The translations under genes were made by a program, and so were the position numbers. From Zanthoxylum bungeanum (Eukaryota > Streptophyta > Magnoliopsida > Sapindales > Rutaceae), in contig SKCR01051205.1 in assembly GCA_019454045.1 (NCBI GenBank), positions 186,001 to 250,000 of the forward strand: a DNA stretch of 64,000 nt, in the 5' to 3' direction. Positions 59,839 through 64,000 of the stretch are shown in pieces. The number at the start of each line of letters is the position of its first letter. The stretch's first letter is position 1. The notes under the pieces were generated by a model. That model was given only the letters and a program-made list of their open reading frames with translations, had not been told where the DNA came from and did not search any database.

Positions 59839-62800
59839 ATTTCTCCCACTTGCTCTAGTGCCAATCCATGGTATCCTATACACATCTTAATGTGTATCGC
59901 GAGCTCACCAGCACTCAAGAGGTAGGCAACAACAAGTAAGCCTGCTTTTATAAATCGAGTATGTCCAACAAACCCAACCGTTTTCCTAAGACATCATCAT
60001 TCACATCAATATTACTCAGACGCTATATCAGTATTGTGTTATAGCTACTAAGTTGTCTATGTATTTAGAAATCAAATCCAAATACTATAAGACAACCGCA
60101 AGCACTACACTAATATGAAAACTTCTAATCTATAGGGTCACTATGCAACTTCATAAGTCAATACTTCATAAGTTACAACTGATTCCACTAATCCAGTAGA
60201 ATCAACGGTGACACTCCCACTGCATCTTTTCTAACTTTATAGGACATAGACCATCTAATGTCATAATTAGGATCAAAACTAATCTGACCTTATGGTTGTT
60301 GACTAAATTCTCCATGAATAAGAAACTCATCCTTAATATCTCAAAGATCACAAAGAACATGTTTCAAGACCCATCATATGGTATGTAGCATATCAAAATA
60401 ACTCGTAACAATTATGATTAAATTGATATTTATAAATCACACATAATATAGCATTCATTACGCCATCATCCTATGATGCGCAAGATTGACCAGACATTCC
60501 AATCAATCTATCTTTTGACAAATGAATCATCTTTTACGAAAGATGAATAATATATACATAAAAGACGCGTTAACTGTCAAACAGTTATACTAGCTGTTAT
60601 ACAAATAGTCTCATTATGTCCTTTATTAGATCATATCTAATGCATGACTAATGGGAGTTTCTCACAAGTCTCTTAGTTTTATATCATATATGAAACTTTA
60701 TATCTAATATAACAGAGACTACTCACACTACTTACACGGAGAAAAAGAAGACTTAGGATGTATAATACTAGAAAGAAATTTGTACGCTCCCACTGACCTT
60801 ACTGACAAATACGTATTCTTCATACTTCGATAAAACCAGACAATCTGACTGATATCAAAATCAGAGAACACAGATTTTCGGAAAGCTTTACTGAGTCTAC
60901 AATAGGCTCTATAAGCGAGAATATCAAACTGTGATCTTAGTAGAATACAAACTCTATGGCCATTCTAGAACGAACTTCTTCCAACAAAGAAATCACGACA
61001 GATCTCTCATTCGAAAAAATCACTCAAGAACGCCACTTTGCATTCTTTAGCCAAAATACAGTTTAATATCAACATTAACCAACAGATCCTTAATTGTTCA
61101 ATTAGTGTGACTAGAGATAAGTTTTCTCAGAATCTACAATAAATCACTGAGTAAAACCTTTTTCACTGTCATACTATAAAGGTCAAACCTTTATCAATCT
61201 CACTTTGTTTTTGCTGCGCAAATAATTTGCACATTTTATGAACTATTCATAATAAAAGCCTAATCAAGTTCAAAACTTGATCGTAGTAAGCCATGAACAA
61301 TCTTAGATCTATGGTTCAATGTCAAGTTCCGGAATCGATATCAAATATCGCTCCCATTATAAGTTATAGGATAATTTTCTTCGATAAAAAAATAACAGAA
61401 TCATTAAGTATTAAATACTTTGTAAATGATTCTGACATCCTATTAAACTTATACGGAAGTTTTCTAAGGGTCTTTTCATCTTATTAATTACGTAGTTCAC
61501 TTATACTTTATCATTCTCACATTTGACTTCAATAATTCAAATCTTTTCTACAATCGTCAACATCCAATGTCAACCACCAAGTAACAAAATAATTTTATTA
61601 CTCGGGATCGTAGAAAAGATATTCCATTAGATAGAATATAATATTCTGTTAAAAAGAATAAATGATAAACTTTACTTGTACCTCTGAGGCGCAAGTACTT
61701 TCAATTATATAACAATTATTTAAAAGAAAGTCTCAAATCTCAAACTTTACCAGATTCAAAATTTCTACTATACATATCATATATGTAACTGTAGAAATAA
61801 ATGGAACCTTAATTAAATAGATGAATTAGTGTTACTGGAACATAACCCCAAGAGTATTGAAAACCAATTCAATAACATTCAGTATCAACGAATCAAATCA
61901 TATAAGATTCGATAACTCCCACTGACCAATTCCATCAAAATGGAATCGCGAAAGTTTAATATTGAGTAAGAATCACATTCATTAAATAACTTTAGAACTT
62001 CTTGCCTTATATTCATATGTTTGATCATATCAAACATCTTTGAACAATTCAAAGACTCACAATGAATTTTACAAATATAGTTTTCAACACTACAAATAGA
62101 ATATCCATGAACCATTCAAAATACTATATCTGCATTTCATTAGAAACATATTGAAAGTTCTCAAACCATTCAAGACATTCAACATGTTCTTTATTAGAAA
62201 CACGTAAAAAAGTCATAACAATTCATTAATTAAGTTATGAAGTAAAAAAAAACTATCTAAGGCAATTTCCAATTCATTAAACTACTTACATCCAATTTAT
62301 CAGTTTAATAAATCTGTGGTCCAATGACAATCATTGGTTAAATGAGATTTAATCACATCCTGAATACAATATTCATTAAACGGATAAGGATACATGGTGT
62401 GATCTCATATCATACCATCTTTTACCATAATGATTGAGCATCTAATGCTTTTATGATGAAATCTCATAAAGCACAGTTCTAAGTTATTTACTTTAAAGAT
62501 AAATATGTATCTTAATATTTATCTTTATATTAATGACACTACTAGTCGTCTTAAAATATGTAACAACTGTTTATACAGAGCAAGTAACTATCCAATAGTC
62601 ACAAGTTCTGATATCAAATATCAAAACAGTTATTAAATATTATTTTAAATAACTATATGGGAGATCTGGTATCCAATACCTACAGTTGTCGTATTGTGAT
62701 AATCGATATTCTCTATACATAACTATACGCATCTCCTTCTTAAGCTTTATAATTTGCGTTCAATTATTCACAACGATTGCAAATAATTGATTAGCAAACT

Positions 62801-64000
62801 GTGTCAGACATGTGACTTCTAAAAGTCACTAAAGCCAAGAAACGACATTAAAAGATAAATAAATACTAATGAGGTTTTCTTAATGTCAGTCAAGAATCTC
62901 AAGACATGAACTATTCAAGTCAATTCTTACTGCATAAGAAACTATTCTAACTAGACAATTATATCCTAAACCAGATATCCATTTAGATTACCTATCTTGA
63001 CTTAGTAACTAAGTCACAAACCATCTTGATTTTCAAGAAAATCAGAACAACAGTTCCCGATGGTTTCAACTAATCTAACAATATTTAAGTCTACTGTCTT
63101 TCTAGAACCTATTCTAGAACTACGCAACCATAAGTAAAGTCATAAAATATATTCAAGTAATATATGTAGTGGATTAGAAATGTAAATTTATAAACAATAT
63201 AAAATAAAGAAAAACGAAAGTAGTATTTTCCAAAATATTACACACTGCTTAAGTTATGGATTTTTAACCCAGCAGTGTCTCCCACTACTTTACGTAATAC
63301 CGTAATCCCAATGGACAATGGGAATTCAATAATTAAATCGAATTCCATAGTGAGAGTAGGATCCCAAGAATATATTTCGACTCACAGCTTTGGCACGATC
63401 TCGTCTACGTATATTCATTAGGTAGACAACTCTTTTTCAATCACTCACCAGTGACTCTTGGTTTTGGTCCTAACCATTTCTCATTATGACAGCTTTGGAA
63501 CGTTCACAAGGAGGCGTATCAAGGCTACACTTGTCAATCACAAACTCAAGCTAGCAGTGTAGTCTTGACAGCTTTGGCACGTTCAGGATTTCCACTTTCA
63601 CTTGAATTTGTCCAGTATTAATATACAACCGGTATGGATAATAATTCTATAACTTACACCCTCACAGCTTTGGCACGATCTCGGATGCAGTTATAGAAAG
63701 ATGCCCATAAACCGTACAGATAAGACAGACCAAGAAACATGTATCCAATACACGTTACTTTATAGCCATATTTCTAAGCGGGGATTTTCCTATGGAAGCA
63801 ATAATCTACATCAAATGCAGAATTTTAATCTAAATCATTTTCTAAATATTTCAATTCTACCTTAGAAAACATAACGCAATTTAACTATTAAATTTTCATT
63901 ATATTTTCTGTTAACGTAGAACCGAAAAGTAAAGAAACATATCTAGATTACAAGCATGTGCAAACATTAAAATTGGATTATCTATCAAATATCAAGAATG
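59839..64000 (-). mobile_element. Internal region of family X, copy 2, heavily decayed
   Basis: The first 330 bases match 19164-19530. Beyond that the sequence is AT-rich with scattered CTCCCACT phrases (60788, 61917, 63279) like those in element Z, and a repeated CAGCTTTGGCACG motif (63385, 63565, 63665). I could not find a convincing protease, integrase or reverse transcriptase. It may be a decayed or non-autonomous element. It runs off the right edge. Confidence 0.5.

Overview
The window is nuclear DNA from a flowering plant, most likely a eudicot. It is AT-rich, has one intron-containing gene of a plant-specific family (PAR1), and is otherwise almost entirely LTR retrotransposons inserted into one another. 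The species cannot be told from the sequence. No rRNA, CRISPR array or bacterial-type operon was seen.

Layout. 1-2849: gag, primer site and LTR of a decayed Ty3/gypsy element on the minus strand. 2850-3395: remnant of a copia LTR. 3400-9200: a diverged segmental duplication of the region upstream of PAR1. It includes a truncated second copy of the PAR1 promoter and first codons (4598-4838) and a ~0.6 kb transposon-like insertion. 9181-11031: the PAR1 gene, three exons, apparently intact. 11477-16400: a decayed Athila-like Ty3/gypsy element (minus). 16403-19530: LTR and a short internal piece of a copia element (minus). 19531-21036 and 45244-46070: a second copia element (plus), apparently split by the Athila cluster. 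21037-45243: an Athila-like element on the minus strand (E-minus), itself interrupted by a nearly complete Athila-like element on the plus strand (E-plus, 24638-37166) and, inside its 5' LTR, by a solo LTR with a 1.2 kb tandem duplication. 46071-57084: a third, decayed copia element (minus) whose 5' LTR carries a hAT transposase fragment and lies head-to-head with an inverted LTR copy. 57306-64000: another copy of the 16403 copia family (minus).

The main discovery is that both Athila-like elements carry, between pol and the 3' LTR, an intronless coding sequence homologous to LONELY GUY (LOG), the plant enzyme that releases active cytokinin from its nucleotide. In E-plus it follows an unrecognised 186-residue extra ORF with a cysteine cluster. 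E-minus has the same order but has lost the reverse transcriptase, RNase H and integrase core by a deletion that keeps the flanking protease and integrase ends in frame. LOG therefore looks like a stable cargo of a retrotransposon family rather than a one-off capture. Both LOG copies seen here are broken (a frameshift in one, a stop codon in the other). The pattern of codon differences between them leans towards past selection on the protein, most clearly in the C-terminal two thirds.

Second-tier observations are arrays of small hairpins in two unrelated LTR families, a cluster of TGACG and G-box motifs upstream of an LTR TATA box, pyrimidine-CAG minisatellites in the Athila LTR leader, and a solo-LTR insertion whose 5-bp target duplication is intact and which then seems to have recombined with its host LTR.
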